Below, one piece after another: positions 1 through 7,662 of a stretch of 20,434 nt of DNA. The translations under genes and the position numbers were made by a program. The notes under the pieces are model-generated. The model was not told the origin of the DNA, searched no databases, and saw only the letters and a program-made list of their open reading frames with translations. The first letter of the stretch is position 1; each line of letters begins with the position of its first letter. Source of the DNA: Polaromonas sp. YR568 (GTDB lineage Bacteria > Pseudomonadota > Gammaproteobacteria > Burkholderiales > Burkholderiaceae); NCBI GenBank assembly GCA_945871335.1, contig CAMBWM010000009.1, forward strand, positions 1 to 20,434, in the 5' to 3' direction.

Positions 1-707
1 TCAGCCACTGCGCCGCGGCCAATCATCAGCATGTCGCAGCCACTGACCTCACGGCAACGTGCGGCATCGGCCAGCGTCCATATCTCCCCGTTGGCCACCA
101 CGGGCAGCGTCACCACCTGCCGGATGTCGGCAATGCGCTCCCAATACGCTGGCGGGCGGTAGCCGTCGACCTTGGTTCGGGCGTGCACCACCAGCTCGCT
201 GGCGCCGGCCCCGTCAATAGCGCGGGCGCAGTCTTCGGCCAGAGCATCGTCATGAAAGCCCAGGCGCATCTTGGCCGACACCGGCACCGCCGCCGGCACA
301 GCGCGGCGCACCGCAGCCACAATGCGACCCACAGCTTCTGGGTCTTGCAATAAAGCGGCGCCGCCGCCGTGGCGGTTGACGATATTGGCCGGGCATCCGA
401 AGTTCAGGTCAATGCCGGCCGAGCCCATCGCCGCCAGCCGGGCGGCGTTGTCTGCCATGCACGCGGCGTCCGAGCCCAGCAGTTGCGCACGCACCGGCAC
501 ACCGGCCGGCGTGCGGCTGCCGTTCAGCAACTCGGGCACCACACGGATGAAGACCCGTTCGGGCAGCAGCTGGTCGGTGATGCGGATGAATTCAGAAACG
601 CAGCGGTCTATGCCGCCGACCCGCGTCAGAATGTCGCGCAACACAAAGTCCAGCAGCCCTTCCATGGGCGCGAGTAAAACGAGCGGAGTCGGCTTGGGGC
701 TGATCAT
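1..707 (-). CDS. dusC: tRNA-dihydrouridine synthase C, 3' end cut by window edge
   Basis: FMN-dependent enzyme that reduces a D-loop uridine of tRNA (U16 for DusC) to dihydrouridine in the cytoplasm. About 235 codons are visible; the C-terminal part lies before base 1. The N-terminus shows the Dus signature LLAPMEG (residues 10-16), then a stretch close to E. coli DusC (SEF-R-TDQLLP, residues 38-49). The catalytic cysteine loop NFGCP-N-V has Cys105 and is followed by GGGAAL. SAKMRLG and the later VVANGEIW strand fit the flavin-binding TIM barrel. The ATG at 707 is chosen because it sits just before the conserved strand; no strong ribosome binding site is visible. The gene lies 49 bases downstream of the GNAT gene on the same strand and may be cotranscribed with it. 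The C-terminal helical domain cannot be checked. Confidence 0.9.
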   Translation of the reverse strand, partial: MISPKPTPLVLLAPMEGLLDFVLRDILTRVGGIDRCVSEFIRITDQLLPERVFIRVVPELLNGSRTPAGVPVRAQLLGSDAACMADNAARLAAMGSAGIDLNFGCPANIVNRHGGGAALLQDPEAVGRIVAAVRRAVPAAVPVSAKMRLGFHDDALAEDCARAIDGAGASELVVHARTKVDGYRPPAYWERIADIRQVVTLPVVANGEIWTLADAARCREVSGCDMLMIGRGAVA

Positions 708-756
708 GTGCGGGGGTTCGGCTTGGACGCAGCGCAAGGCAAGCCCCGGCACATGC

Positions 757-1275
757 TCAACCCAGCGCGCGTTTGAGGCGGATTTCTTCCAGCCGCGCCG
801 TGCCCACGGGCACGGTTTTGAGCGAAGTCATTTCACGCTTGAAACCGGCATGCTCAAAAAAGCGCATGGCGCGCTCGTTTCGCACCGGCACCCAGGCGCT
901 GACATTCGTGCAACCCTCTTCCTTAAGCCCGTCATGGGCGGCGTCCCACAGCGCCACGCCGGCGCCCTGACCCCATTCGGCCGGCAAGACATACAAAGAC
1001 CAGATCTCGCCCATGGTCGAAGGCGTGCCCTTATCGCGCGATCGGTCAAAGCCGACAAAGCCAACGATCTCGTCGTCTTTGCAAACCACTTGCACTTGCG
1101 GCTCGCTGTACTCGATGGCTTCGCGCCACAAAGCCTGGCGTTTTTCGACAGAGGGCGCAGCAAGCTGCTCGTCGGGCAAGAGCCCCTGGTAGGCAGCCTG
1201 TGCAGAGGCCACGTGAATTTGAGCGATGGTCTTGGCATCGCGAACGGTAGCGGGTCGAACTTGGTAACTGGACAT
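757..1275 (-). CDS. GNAT-family N-acetyltransferase
   Basis: Predicted acetyl-CoA-dependent N-acetyltransferase, 172 residues, substrate unknown. It starts [21 protein letters not shown], the usual beta1-alpha1 opening of GNAT proteins. A GF-GFDRS strand follows, then ...[20 protein letters not shown], which is motif A with the acetyl-CoA pyrophosphate loop (Q-G-A-G). Near the C-terminus [16 protein letters not shown] is the typical motif B. The open frame runs 30 codons upstream, but that extension is low-complexity and unlike the family, so the ATG at 1275 is preferred. The ribosome binding site is weak. The family is widespread in bacterial chromosomes and acts on amines, amino acids or protein N-termini; nothing here narrows the substrate. 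Confidence 0.85.
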   Translation of the reverse strand: MSSYQVRPATVRDAKTIAQIHVASAQAAYQGLLPDEQLAAPSVEKRQALWREAIEYSEPQVQVVCKDDEIVGFVGFDRSRDKGTPSTMGEIWSLYVLPAEWGQGAGVALWDAAHDGLKEEGCTNVSAWVPVRNERAMRFFEHAGFKREMTSLKTVPVGTARLEEIRLKRALG

Positions 1276-1409
1276 GGAAAAGTTGGGTTTAAACGTGATA
1301 CCTGAGCAGATCAGGATTTTTGAAAAAGAAGCAGAATTGTCGCCGCAAATGTAAATGCCAGACAAGGGCCATCAACAAAGTTCCGGCTCAGGTTAAATTG
1401 CAGCTTGTC

Positions 1410-1718
1410 ATGAGCCACCCATTACTTCCTTGCGCCAGCTTCAGCGTCTGCATCCAGCCCCAGAGCGGTGAGTTTGCAGCGCCGGCAGATCAAACCGTGT
1501 TGCAGTCGGCACTGAACAGCGGTTTTGCGCTGCCGAGCTCGTGTCGCAACGGTGTTTGCCGCACTTGCCTGTGCCGCTTGCACAGTGGCCGCATCAGCTA
1601 CCGCATGGCCTGGCCCGGTCTGAGCGCTGAAGAAAAAGACGATGGTTTGTTTTTGCCCTGCGTGGCCTACCCTGCGTCGGATCTGGTGATGCAAGTTACT
1701 CAGGCCGATGAGGTTTAA
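1410..1718 (+). CDS. Plant-type 2Fe-2S ferredoxin domain protein
   Basis: Small soluble electron carrier of 102 residues made up almost entirely of one Fer2 beta-grasp domain. The cluster ligands are visible as Cys45-X4-Cys50-X2-Cys53 (SSCRNGVCRTC) and Cys84 (FLPCVAYP), the spacing of plant-type [2Fe-2S] ferredoxins. The sequence FALPSSCRNGVCRTCLCRL resembles the ferredoxin domain fused to oxygenase reductases, but no flavin or NAD domain follows, so it is stand-alone. The ATG at 1410 places the first beta strand at the N-terminus; in-frame codons upstream to 1320 are unlike the family. It is divergent from the GNAT gene and convergent with the MFS gene, so it is probably a single-gene unit. 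Partner unknown. Confidence 0.85.
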   Translation: MSHPLLPCASFSVCIQPQSGEFAAPADQTVLQSALNSGFALPSSCRNGVCRTCLCRLHSGRISYRMAWPGLSAEEKDDGLFLPCVAYPASDLVMQVTQADEV

Positions 1719-1758
1719 GCGCTGGATGTGAGCCGCGCGCGCAGCGGACCCCAGCGCT
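1718..1758. terminator. Hairpin between convergent genes, probable bidirectional terminator
   Basis: AGCGCTGG at 1718-1725 pairs perfectly with CCAGCGCT at 1751-1758. A second stem lies inside the loop (CCGC 1733-1736 with GCGG 1744-1747). It falls exactly between the stop of the ferredoxin gene and the stop of the convergent MFS gene. TTTA on the left and TAAAA on the right give short U-runs on both strands. The short tracts make this weaker than a textbook intrinsic terminator. Confidence 0.5.
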
Positions 1759-1773
1759 AAAACGCGGTCAGAT

Positions 1774-3000
1774 TCAAAGCCGATCCTGCCTGGCCAGATC
1801 CGGAAAATAACGCAGCCAGGCAGCGGCAATCAACAGCGTTCCCACGCCGCCCAGCACCACCGAGCCCACCGGCCCGAACACAGCAGCCGTGGCACCCGAC
1901 TCAAACTCGCCAAGCTGATTGGAGGCACCGATGAAGACAGAGTTCACGGCACTGACACGCCCGCGCATTTCGTTGGGTGTTTCTATTTGCACCAGGGTCA
2001 TACGCACCACCACGCTGACCATGTCAGCAGCACCTGAGAGCGCCAGCGCAAGGAGTGACAAAGCAAAACTGGTGGACAGGCCAAAGACCACCATGCAGAC
2101 ACCGTAGACCGCCACTGCCGCCAGCATACGATGCCCCACGTGCCGCTGCATAGGCCTGCGCGTGAGCAGCACCGACATGACGACCGCACCCACCGCAGGC
2201 GCCGCCCGCAGCAGGCCCAGGCCCCAGGGGCCGACCATCAAGATGTCTTTAGCAAACAGGGGCAGCAAGGCCGTGGCACCTCCCAGCAGCACCGCAAACA
2301 AGTCCAGCGAAACGGCGCCCAGCAAGACCTTGCGCTCCCAGACAAAAACCAGGCCTGCCAGCAGAGTGCTCATGGTGACAGGTTCATGTGGCGGAGCCAT
2401 GTGCACATAGCGAACGCGTGACATTAAGAGTGAAGCGATCAAAAACAAGCCAGCGCTGCTCGCATACACCGCCGTGGCGCCGGCCACAAAAATCAGGCCG
2501 CCCAGCGCCGGCCCCGCAATCACGGCAGCTTGCATACCGCCGGAGCTAAAAGCCATGGCGCGAGAGAGCAAAGCAGGCGGCACGAGTTGCGGCGTCAACG
2601 CCTGCTGTGCCGGCATTTGAAAGGCCCGCGCCGCGCCCAAGGCCACCGACAAGCCAAGCAGCAGCTCACGCGAGGCCCAGGGGCCAACCGCCAGAAGACC
2701 TTCGGTGGCAGCCATAAAGATCAAGGCCACCAGGCACTGTACCGACATACAAACCAACACAATGCGCGCGCGGTTCAGGCGATCAGCCACATGACCAGCG
2801 ACCAGTGTGAGGAGCAAGGCCGGCAAAAACTGAAACAGTCCGACCAAACCCAAGTCCCAGGCACTGCCGGTCAGCTCATACATTTGCCAGCCCACTGCGA
2901 CCATCAGCATCTGCATGCCACCGGTGCTAGCCACCCGGGAATACCAAAGGCGCATGAAGGCAGTTTGGCGGGCTAAGTCGGAAAAATTGTGCAGATCCAT
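1774..3000 (-). CDS. MFS transporter, EntS/H+-antiporter-2-like
   Basis: Inner-membrane major facilitator superfamily protein of 408 residues with about 12 hydrophobic segments, probably a proton-driven exporter. The N-terminus (FMRLWYSRVASTGGMQM, then VGWQMYELTGSAWDLGLVGL) and the loop GHVADRLNRARIV, a variant of MFS motif A after TM2, match the family that includes enterobactin exporter EntS and macrolide exporters. ETPNEMRGRVSAVNSVFIGASNQLGEFESG in the C-terminal half is the other stretch typical of this family. No siderophore genes are nearby, so the substrate is unknown. The gene stands alone, convergent with the ferredoxin gene and divergent from the 3108 gene. Confidence 0.88.
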   Translation of the reverse strand: MDLHNFSDLARQTAFMRLWYSRVASTGGMQMLMVAVGWQMYELTGSAWDLGLVGLFQFLPALLLTLVAGHVADRLNRARIVLVCMSVQCLVALIFMAATEGLLAVGPWASRELLLGLSVALGAARAFQMPAQQALTPQLVPPALLSRAMAFSSGGMQAAVIAGPALGGLIFVAGATAVYASSAGLFLIASLLMSRVRYVHMAPPHEPVTMSTLLAGLVFVWERKVLLGAVSLDLFAVLLGGATALLPLFAKDILMVGPWGLGLLRAAPAVGAVVMSVLLTRRPMQRHVGHRMLAAVAVYGVCMVVFGLSTSFALSLLALALSGAADMVSVVVRMTLVQIETPNEMRGRVSAVNSVFIGASNQLGEFESGATAAVFGPVGSVVLGGVGTLLIAAAWLRYFPDLARQDRL

Positions 3001-3107
3001 GAGGTATCAGCTTAACAGTCCAGCCTGCCGGGGACAGCCCCGCCTTCTTGCAACGATAATATGTATCTACGGGCAGCAGGCCCGCAGCCAACCCACAGGA
3101 GCACACC

Positions 3108-3248
3108 ATGGCAAAAGGTCAACAATCCCAGAAGATGGTCAAGAAACCCAAAAAAGACACATCGCCACCCAAAACAGTTTCGCCGGACGCTGTGCGCCCC
3201 ACCGTCGTCACCGTGGTGCCGGTGCGCGGCAAACTTAAAAACAAATAA
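3108..3248 (+). CDS. Small basic Lys/Pro-rich protein (46 aa)
   Basis: A 46-residue frame beginning [20 protein letters not shown] with a good ribosome binding site (AGGAG, 8 bases before the ATG). It is strongly basic, lysine- and proline-rich, without Cys or membrane segments, and ends GKLKNK. Short MAKGQ...KKPKK proteins of this kind recur in betaproteobacteria from memory; none has a function I know. It is first in a plus-strand cluster, with the VF530 gene starting 5 bases after its stop. A nucleic-acid or ribosome-associated role would fit the charge, but that is only a guess. Confidence 0.72.
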   Translation: MAKGQQSQKMVKKPKKDTSPPKTVSPDAVRPTVVTVVPVRGKLKNK

Positions 3249-3253
3249 GGGCC

Positions 3254-3556
3254 GTGAAGCCCGTGCCAGAAGTCGGCACGCCTGCCCCGGATGCCGGCGT
3301 CACAACGCCGCTGGCGCAACGCGGCAACCCCTTGCACGGGCTGACGCTAGAGGCCATCGTCACCGCCCTGGCCGCGCACTACGGCTGGGAAGAACTTGGC
3401 CAGCGCATTCAGATACGCTGTTTTGTGCTGGACCCCAGCGTGGCCTCTAGCCTGAAGTTTTTGCGAAAAACTCCCTGGGCGCGCGAGAAGGTTGAAAGCC
3501 TTTACCTTTTTATGCTGCGCGAGCAAAAGCGTGCAACCCCATCTGTCCAGTCCTGA
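3254..3556 (+). CDS. VF530 family (DUF2132) protein
   Basis: 100-residue protein of the VF530/DUF2132 family. Members are small, mostly helical, and sometimes annotated as DNA-binding; the true role is not established. The family core is very clear: [11 protein letters not shown] near residue 25, then [15 protein letters not shown], then [24 protein letters not shown]. The start is a GTG at 3254, just after the stop of the 46-aa gene; it adds about 24 variable residues before the conserved core. The 3' end overlaps the preferred rluA start by 26 bases, which suggests translational coupling. Confidence 0.88.
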   Translation: MKPVPEVGTPAPDAGVTTPLAQRGNPLHGLTLEAIVTALAAHYGWEELGQRIQIRCFVLDPSVASSLKFLRKTPWAREKVESLYLFMLREQKRATPSVQS

Positions 3557-4220
3557 AGTCCCTTTGAAGTTTCACTTCAAGGACGATTGCCTGCTGGTGC
3601 TCGACAAACCCGCTGGCCTGCTGTCCGTGCCCGGGCGCGGAGCCGACAAACAAGACTGCCTGAGCGCACGCGTGCAAGCCCAATACCCGGACGCGCTGGT
3701 AGTGCATCGACTCGACATGGCGACATCGGGACTGCTGCTAATGGCCAGGGGGCCGAGCGCGCAGCAGCACTTGAGCCTGGCTTTTGCCGGGCGGCGTGTT
3801 CACAAACACTACACCGCCGTGGTGCAGGGACTGATGACCGAGCCGCCTTGCACACCGGATGCGGCAGACGCATTGCAGGGCTGGGGCCTGATCGACCTGC
3901 CAATTGCCGCCGACTGGCCGCGCCGGCCGCTGCGCATCATTGACCAAGCCCTGGGCAAACCCAGCCAAACGCGCTGGCGCATTGAAAGCCGTGACCCACA
4001 AGCCGGCACCACTCGGCTGCTGCTCGAGGCCTTAACAGGGCGCTCGCACCAGCTGCGCGTGCATTTGCAAGCGCTGGGTCACCCGATTTTGGGTGATGCA
4101 CTGTATGGTTGGCAAAGCATCGCTCCGGCACAGCGCTTGCATTTGCATGCCAGTGCGCTGGCCTTTGCGCACCCGGTCACAGGTGCATCCTTGCAGTTCA
4201 CCAGCCCCGCTTCTTTTTGA
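3531..4220 (+). CDS. rluA: Dual-specificity 23S rRNA/tRNA pseudouridine synthase RluA
   Basis: Converts uridine to pseudouridine in 23S rRNA (U746) and tRNA (U32) in E. coli. The resemblance to RluA is strong along its length: [13 protein letters not shown] (24-36), the catalytic [11 protein letters not shown] with Asp62, [23 protein letters not shown] and [25 protein letters not shown]. At 229 residues from the GTG at 3531 it is close to E. coli RluA (219). It has no S4 domain, as expected for RluA. The frame is open back to 3492, but that part overlaps the VF530 gene fully; a TTG at 3567 is the other possible start. It belongs to the cluster 46-aa protein, VF530, rluA, SDR. Confidence 0.9.
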   Translation: MQPHLSSPEVPLKFHFKDDCLLVLDKPAGLLSVPGRGADKQDCLSARVQAQYPDALVVHRLDMATSGLLLMARGPSAQQHLSLAFAGRRVHKHYTAVVQGLMTEPPCTPDAADALQGWGLIDLPIAADWPRRPLRIIDQALGKPSQTRWRIESRDPQAGTTRLLLEALTGRSHQLRVHLQALGHPILGDALYGWQSIAPAQRLHLHASALAFAHPVTGASLQFTSPASF

Positions 4221-4231
4221 CGGAAACCCCT

Positions 4232-4990
4232 ATGACACAAGCACAACTCACCATACTCACAGGCGCATCACGCGGCATGGGCCTGGCCATGGCCACGCAG
4301 TTACTGGCACCCGGCAACACGCTCTTGTGCATCTCCAGGCAAGTGAACGCACAACTCGCTGACCATGCGCTGGCCCTGGGTGCTCACCTGCTGCAATGGA
4401 CCGAAGACCTGACGCAAGGACAGGCTGTCAGCCAGCGGCTTGAAGCCTGGCTGCAATCTCAAAATGGGGCAGATTTTGCCTCTGCCAACCTGATCAACAA
4501 CGCCGGTGTGATACCGCCGATTGCACCGCTCAGCCTGAGCGATCCGGCTGACCTGGCGCATGCACTGCGCGTGGGACTGGAAGCGCCCATGCAGTTGTGC
4601 GCGGTTTTTTTGAAGGCAACTGGCCAATGGCCTGGCACGCGAAAGATTTTGAATATTTCATCGGGTCTGGGTCGGCGGGCCATGGCTTCGCAAGCGGCTT
4701 ACTGCGCGGCGAAAGCGGGCATGGACCATTTCACGCGCTGCCTGGCGCTGGACGAGGCACTCAAACCCCAGGGCGCAAAAGTCTGCTCGCTGGCGCCGGG
4801 CGTGATCGACACCGAGATGCAGCTACAGCTGCGCAGCGCAGACGATGCGCTTTTTCCGGATCGCAGCGGATTTGCCGGCCTGCATCAGGGCGGGCAGCTG
4901 ACTTCGACGGACGATGCGGCCAGGCGGGTGCTGGCGTATTTGGCGCGGGCTGAATTTGGACAGAACCCGGTGGCAGACGTACGCGAATAA
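4232..4990 (+). CDS. Short-chain dehydrogenase/reductase, sepiapterin/benzil-reductase-like
   Basis: NAD(P)(H)-dependent oxidoreductase of 252 residues with all classical SDR motifs: TGASRGMG (10-17), NNAG (89-92), the catalytic serine in NISSG (143/144), and Y157-X3-K161. SRQ after the second beta strand puts an Arg where NADPH-using enzymes carry one. APGVIDTEMQLQLR and the C-terminal half recall the YueD-type benzil/sepiapterin reductase group, but the substrate cannot be told. The ATG at 4232 lies 11 bases after the rluA stop; 41 upstream in-frame codons overlap rluA and are not family-like. It ends one base before the convergent DUF427 gene. Confidence 0.88.
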   Translation: MTQAQLTILTGASRGMGLAMATQLLAPGNTLLCISRQVNAQLADHALALGAHLLQWTEDLTQGQAVSQRLEAWLQSQNGADFASANLINNAGVIPPIAPLSLSDPADLAHALRVGLEAPMQLCAVFLKATGQWPGTRKILNISSGLGRRAMASQAAYCAAKAGMDHFTRCLALDEALKPQGAKVCSLAPGVIDTEMQLQLRSADDALFPDRSGFAGLHQGGQLTSTDDAARRVLAYLARAEFGQNPVADVRE

Positions 4991-4991
4991 C

Positions 4992-5273
4992 TCAGGGCTC
5001 GATCTTCACGCCCTTCCAGAAGGCCACGCGGTCTTTGATGCTCTCGGCTTCGCACTTCGGCTCGGGGTAGTACCAGGCGGCGTCGGTGTTCATTTCACCA
5101 TTGACCAACAAAGAGTAATAACTCGCCTGCCCCTTCCACGCGCACATGGTGTGATGGTTGCTGAAGGTGACATGGTCGCGGTTGAGCGCGCTGATGGGGA
5201 AATAGTGATTGCCTTCGAGCACAACGATGTCGTCGCTTTCTGCAATCACGGTGTTTTGCCAGATGGCTTTCAT
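4992..5273 (-). CDS. DUF427 domain protein
   Basis: 93-residue single-domain DUF427 protein. The family pattern is plain: MKAIW-NTVIAES, VLEGNHYFP, ... T-CAWKGQASYYSL, then AAWYYPEP and VAFWKGVKIEP at the end. The fold is a small beta barrel and the biochemical role is unknown. It is the last gene of a minus-strand run, 31 bases downstream of the cupin gene, which itself follows the methionine synthase homologue, so the three are probably cotranscribed. Its stop is one base from the stop of the convergent SDR gene, leaving no room for a separate terminator. Confidence 0.9.
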   Translation of the reverse strand: MKAIWQNTVIAESDDIVVLEGNHYFPISALNRDHVTFSNHHTMCAWKGQASYYSLLVNGEMNTDAAWYYPEPKCEAESIKDRVAFWKGVKIEP

Positions 5274-5304
5274 GACTAAATTCCAGATTTAATTTTCGAA
5301 CGTT

Positions 5305-5805
5305 TCAAACACCGCCTTGCGGATGGGTCGGGTCTATCCACAGCACGGTCTGCGGTTTTTCGGCGGGCTCGATGTCCAGGTTGACGGCCACGGCCTCACC
5401 GTCACTGCGGCACAACACGCATTCGAGAGGCTCGGTCGGGCTGGCGTTGATCTCCTGGTGCGGCACAAAAGGCGGCACATAAATGAAGTCCCCTGGCCCG
5501 GCCTCGGCCGTGAACTCCAGGTGCTCGCCCCAGCGCATGCGGGCGCGGCCACGGATGACATAAATAACGCTCTCCAGAGGGCCATGGTGGTGGGCACCGG
5601 TCTTGGCGTCGGCATGGATGGTGACCGTGCCGGCCCAGAGTTTTTGCGCTCCGACGCGGGCAAAGTTGATCGCCGCCTGGCGGTCCATCCCCGGCGTCTG
5701 CGCGGTGTTACCGTCAAGCTGACCGGCACCAATGACGCGCACGCCGTCGTGCTTCCACAAGGGTTCTTGGCTGTGGTCTTGTGAGTGTCCGGGCGCTGTG
5801 TTCAT
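5305..5805 (-). CDS. Cupin-domain protein
   Basis: 166-residue single-domain cupin with a metal site. Motif 1 is GAHHHGPLE (His72/His74, Glu78) followed by VIRGRARMRWG; motif 2 is GDFIYVPPFVPHQEIN with His116. The 2-His/Glu/His set is what metal-binding cupins (dioxygenases, isomerases, sensors) use. No second domain is present. The start MNTAPGHSQDHSQEP is His-rich and probably flexible. It begins 8 bases after the stop of the methionine synthase homologue and is probably translated from the same mRNA. The reaction is unknown; a dioxygenase-like or sensing role linked to methionine or one-carbon metabolism is an inference from position only. Confidence 0.87.
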   Translation of the reverse strand: MNTAPGHSQDHSQEPLWKHDGVRVIGAGQLDGNTAQTPGMDRQAAINFARVGAQKLWAGTVTIHADAKTGAHHHGPLESVIYVIRGRARMRWGEHLEFTAEAGPGDFIYVPPFVPHQEINASPTEPLECVLCRSDGEAVAVNLDIEPAEKPQTVLWIDPTHPQGGV

Positions 5806-5813
5806 GACTTGCC

Positions 5814-6845
5814 TTATTTGTAGCGTTCACGCGCCAGCGCCGCGCCCTTGGCCAGGGCCTCGAGCTTTTTCAGCGCAACGTCGCGGCTCATGGGGGCCAA
5901 GCCACAGTTGGTACATGGTAGCAAGCGGTTTTTAGGCACGTACTGCAAAGCTTTGCCAATGGTATCGGCGATTTGCTCGGGGGTTTCAATCTCATCGCTG
6001 GCGACGTCGATGACACCGACCATCACGTCCTTGCCTTCGAGCAGCGCCATCAGGTGCGGCGGAACATGCGAGTGATAACACTCCAGGCTGACCTGCTGGA
6101 TGCTGCTCTTGGCGAGCGCAGGAAAGATAGTTTCGTATTGACGCCACTCCTGGCCCAGTGAAATTTTCCAATCGTCGTTGGCTTTGATACCGTAGCCGTA
6201 GCAAATATGAACAGCGGTGGTGCAAGTCAGGCCCTTGGCGGCAACTTCAAGCGCCGCCACACCCCAATCGGCGGCGTCTTTCAAGTAGGCGTTGAAAGCG
6301 GGCTCGTCAAATTGAATAATGTCCACGCCATCGGCTTGCAGCGCCAGCGCCTCCTGGTTGAGTAACTCGGCAAAGGCCATGGCCAACTTGATTTTGTCGC
6401 CGTAAAAGCGGTCAGCCACGGTGTCCACAATCGTCATGGGGCCGGGCAAGGTGAACTTGATTTTTTTCCTGGTGTGCGCACGCAGCAGGCGGGCCTCGGT
6501 CGCATGCACACGGCCTTTGAGGCGCAGCGTCGAGACGACCTGCGGAACCATGGCGTCATAGCGGTTGTCGCGGATGCCCATCTTTACCTTGTGATCGAAG
6601 TCGATGCCTTCTACCTGCTCCAGGAAGCCGTGCACAAAGTGCTGGCGCGACTGTTCACCATCGCCAATCACGTCCAGGCCCGCGTCTTCCTGCGCCTTGA
6701 TCCACAGCAGCGTAGCGTCCAGCTTGGCCTGCGCCAGTTCGGCGCCTTCGGCTTTCCACTGCGGCCAAAGCTTTTGCGTCTCAGACAGCCAGGCGGGTTT
6801 GGGCAGGCTGCCGGCAATGGTGGCGCTGAATAGGGGGGTGCTCAT
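5814..6845 (-). CDS. Core-MetE methionine synthase homologue (MesD-like?)
   Basis: 343-residue protein equal to the C-terminal catalytic barrel of cobalamin-independent methionine synthase, without the N-terminal MetE domain. The zinc ligands are present: His213 and Cys215 (VHICYG), Glu255 (SLECYH) and Cys314 (CTNCGLAPM). AGSLPKP near the N-terminus and IQFDEPAF (177-184) are also typical of MetE cores. From memory it resembles the aerobic folate-independent MesD group; ordinary MetE is about 750 residues. If so, it methylates homocysteine from an unusual methyl donor. MesD is known with a partner, MesX (DUF1852), which is not in this window; a cupin and DUF427 follow instead. A GGAGA ribosome binding site precedes the ATG. 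Divergent from yaeQ. Confidence 0.82.
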   Translation of the reverse strand: MSTPLFSATIAGSLPKPAWLSETQKLWPQWKAEGAELAQAKLDATLLWIKAQEDAGLDVIGDGEQSRQHFVHGFLEQVEGIDFDHKVKMGIRDNRYDAMVPQVVSTLRLKGRVHATEARLLRAHTRKKIKFTLPGPMTIVDTVADRFYGDKIKLAMAFAELLNQEALALQADGVDIIQFDEPAFNAYLKDAADWGVAALEVAAKGLTCTTAVHICYGYGIKANDDWKISLGQEWRQYETIFPALAKSSIQQVSLECYHSHVPPHLMALLEGKDVMVGVIDVASDEIETPEQIADTIGKALQYVPKNRLLPCTNCGLAPMSRDVALKKLEALAKGAALARERYK

Positions 6846-7003
6846 GAAAACTGTCTCCGTGTGGGGTTGTTGTCGATCGGCTCAGGACGGCAAAGCAGAC
6901 GCCACGCCACTATAGCGACAAGTCAGCAGCGGGCCCGAAAAGCGTCCGGACAAAAGGCTGTTCCAATAAGCGACTTCGATTGACCGTTTCAAAGACCCCA
7001 CCC

Positions 7004-7567
7004 ATGGCACTCAAAGCCACTATTTACAAAGCCCAGCTGCAAATCGCCGACATGGACCGCAACGTCTATGCGGACCACACGGTGGTGATTGCACGCCACC
7101 CCTCTGAGGCCGATGAACGGATGATGATCAGGCTGCTGGCCTTCGCACTGAATGTCACGGCCGACGACAACAAAGGCAAGCTTGAGTTCGCCAAGGACCT
7201 GTGGGACGTGGACGAAGCAGCGCTCTGGCACAAGGATTACACCGATGCCATTCTGCACTGGATCGACGTCGGCCAGCCCGACGACAAACGCCTGATGAAG
7301 GCCGCCGGCCGGGCCGAGCGCGTCACCGTGCTGAGCTTTTCCAGCAGCACACCGGTGTGGTGGAAAGCGATTGAAACAAAACTCACGCGGGCGGCCAACC
7401 TGGTGGTCTGGCAAATTGACGCAGTCGAAAGCCAAGCCCTTGCCAAGTTGGCCAATCGCACCATGCAGCTGCAGGTGACGGTGCAAGACGGCACGGTGTG
7501 GATGAGTACCGGAAGCGACTCGGTAGAAATCACGCCGCGGCGTTTGAGCGCTCCGCGTTCGGACTGA
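7004..7567 (+). CDS. yaeQ: YaeQ family protein
   Basis: 187-residue YaeQ protein, a PD-(D/E)XK nuclease-like fold of uncertain role; older work links it to suppression of rfaH loss in enterobacteria. It matches the E. coli protein from the first residues (MALKATIYKA-L-IADMDRN) through ARHPSE-DERMM-RLLAFAL, DLWDVDEAALW, WIDVGQPDDKR and the final RTMQLQ-TVQDG--WMS. The ATG at 7004 is the family start, although a TTG eight codons upstream keeps the frame open. The 158 bases between this gene and the divergent methionine synthase gene probably hold both promoters; I could not fix either with confidence. Confidence 0.92.
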   Translation: MALKATIYKAQLQIADMDRNVYADHTVVIARHPSEADERMMIRLLAFALNVTADDNKGKLEFAKDLWDVDEAALWHKDYTDAILHWIDVGQPDDKRLMKAAGRAERVTVLSFSSSTPVWWKAIETKLTRAANLVVWQIDAVESQALAKLANRTMQLQVTVQDGTVWMSTGSDSVEITPRRLSAPRSD

Positions 7568-7662
7568 AAAATCAGTCGCAGCTAAGATGCCTGTTCCACC
7601 CGCTCACGTCATGGTTTGACGCGCGCTGACCGGTGCGGCTTTTAATCACCCTGACGTCCTTC

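Noticed and set aside
271..1305. 344-codon plus-strand open frame
   Set aside because: It runs antisense through both dusC and the GNAT gene, whose proteins show clear family motifs; the plus-strand translation has no recognisable domain and is a high-GC shadow.
3029..3059. CGGGG-acag-CCCCG hairpin and GATAAT between the MFS gene and the 46-aa gene
   Set aside because: Could be part of a promoter for the small-protein cluster, but the -35 match (GGGACA) is weak and the stem is only 5 bp.
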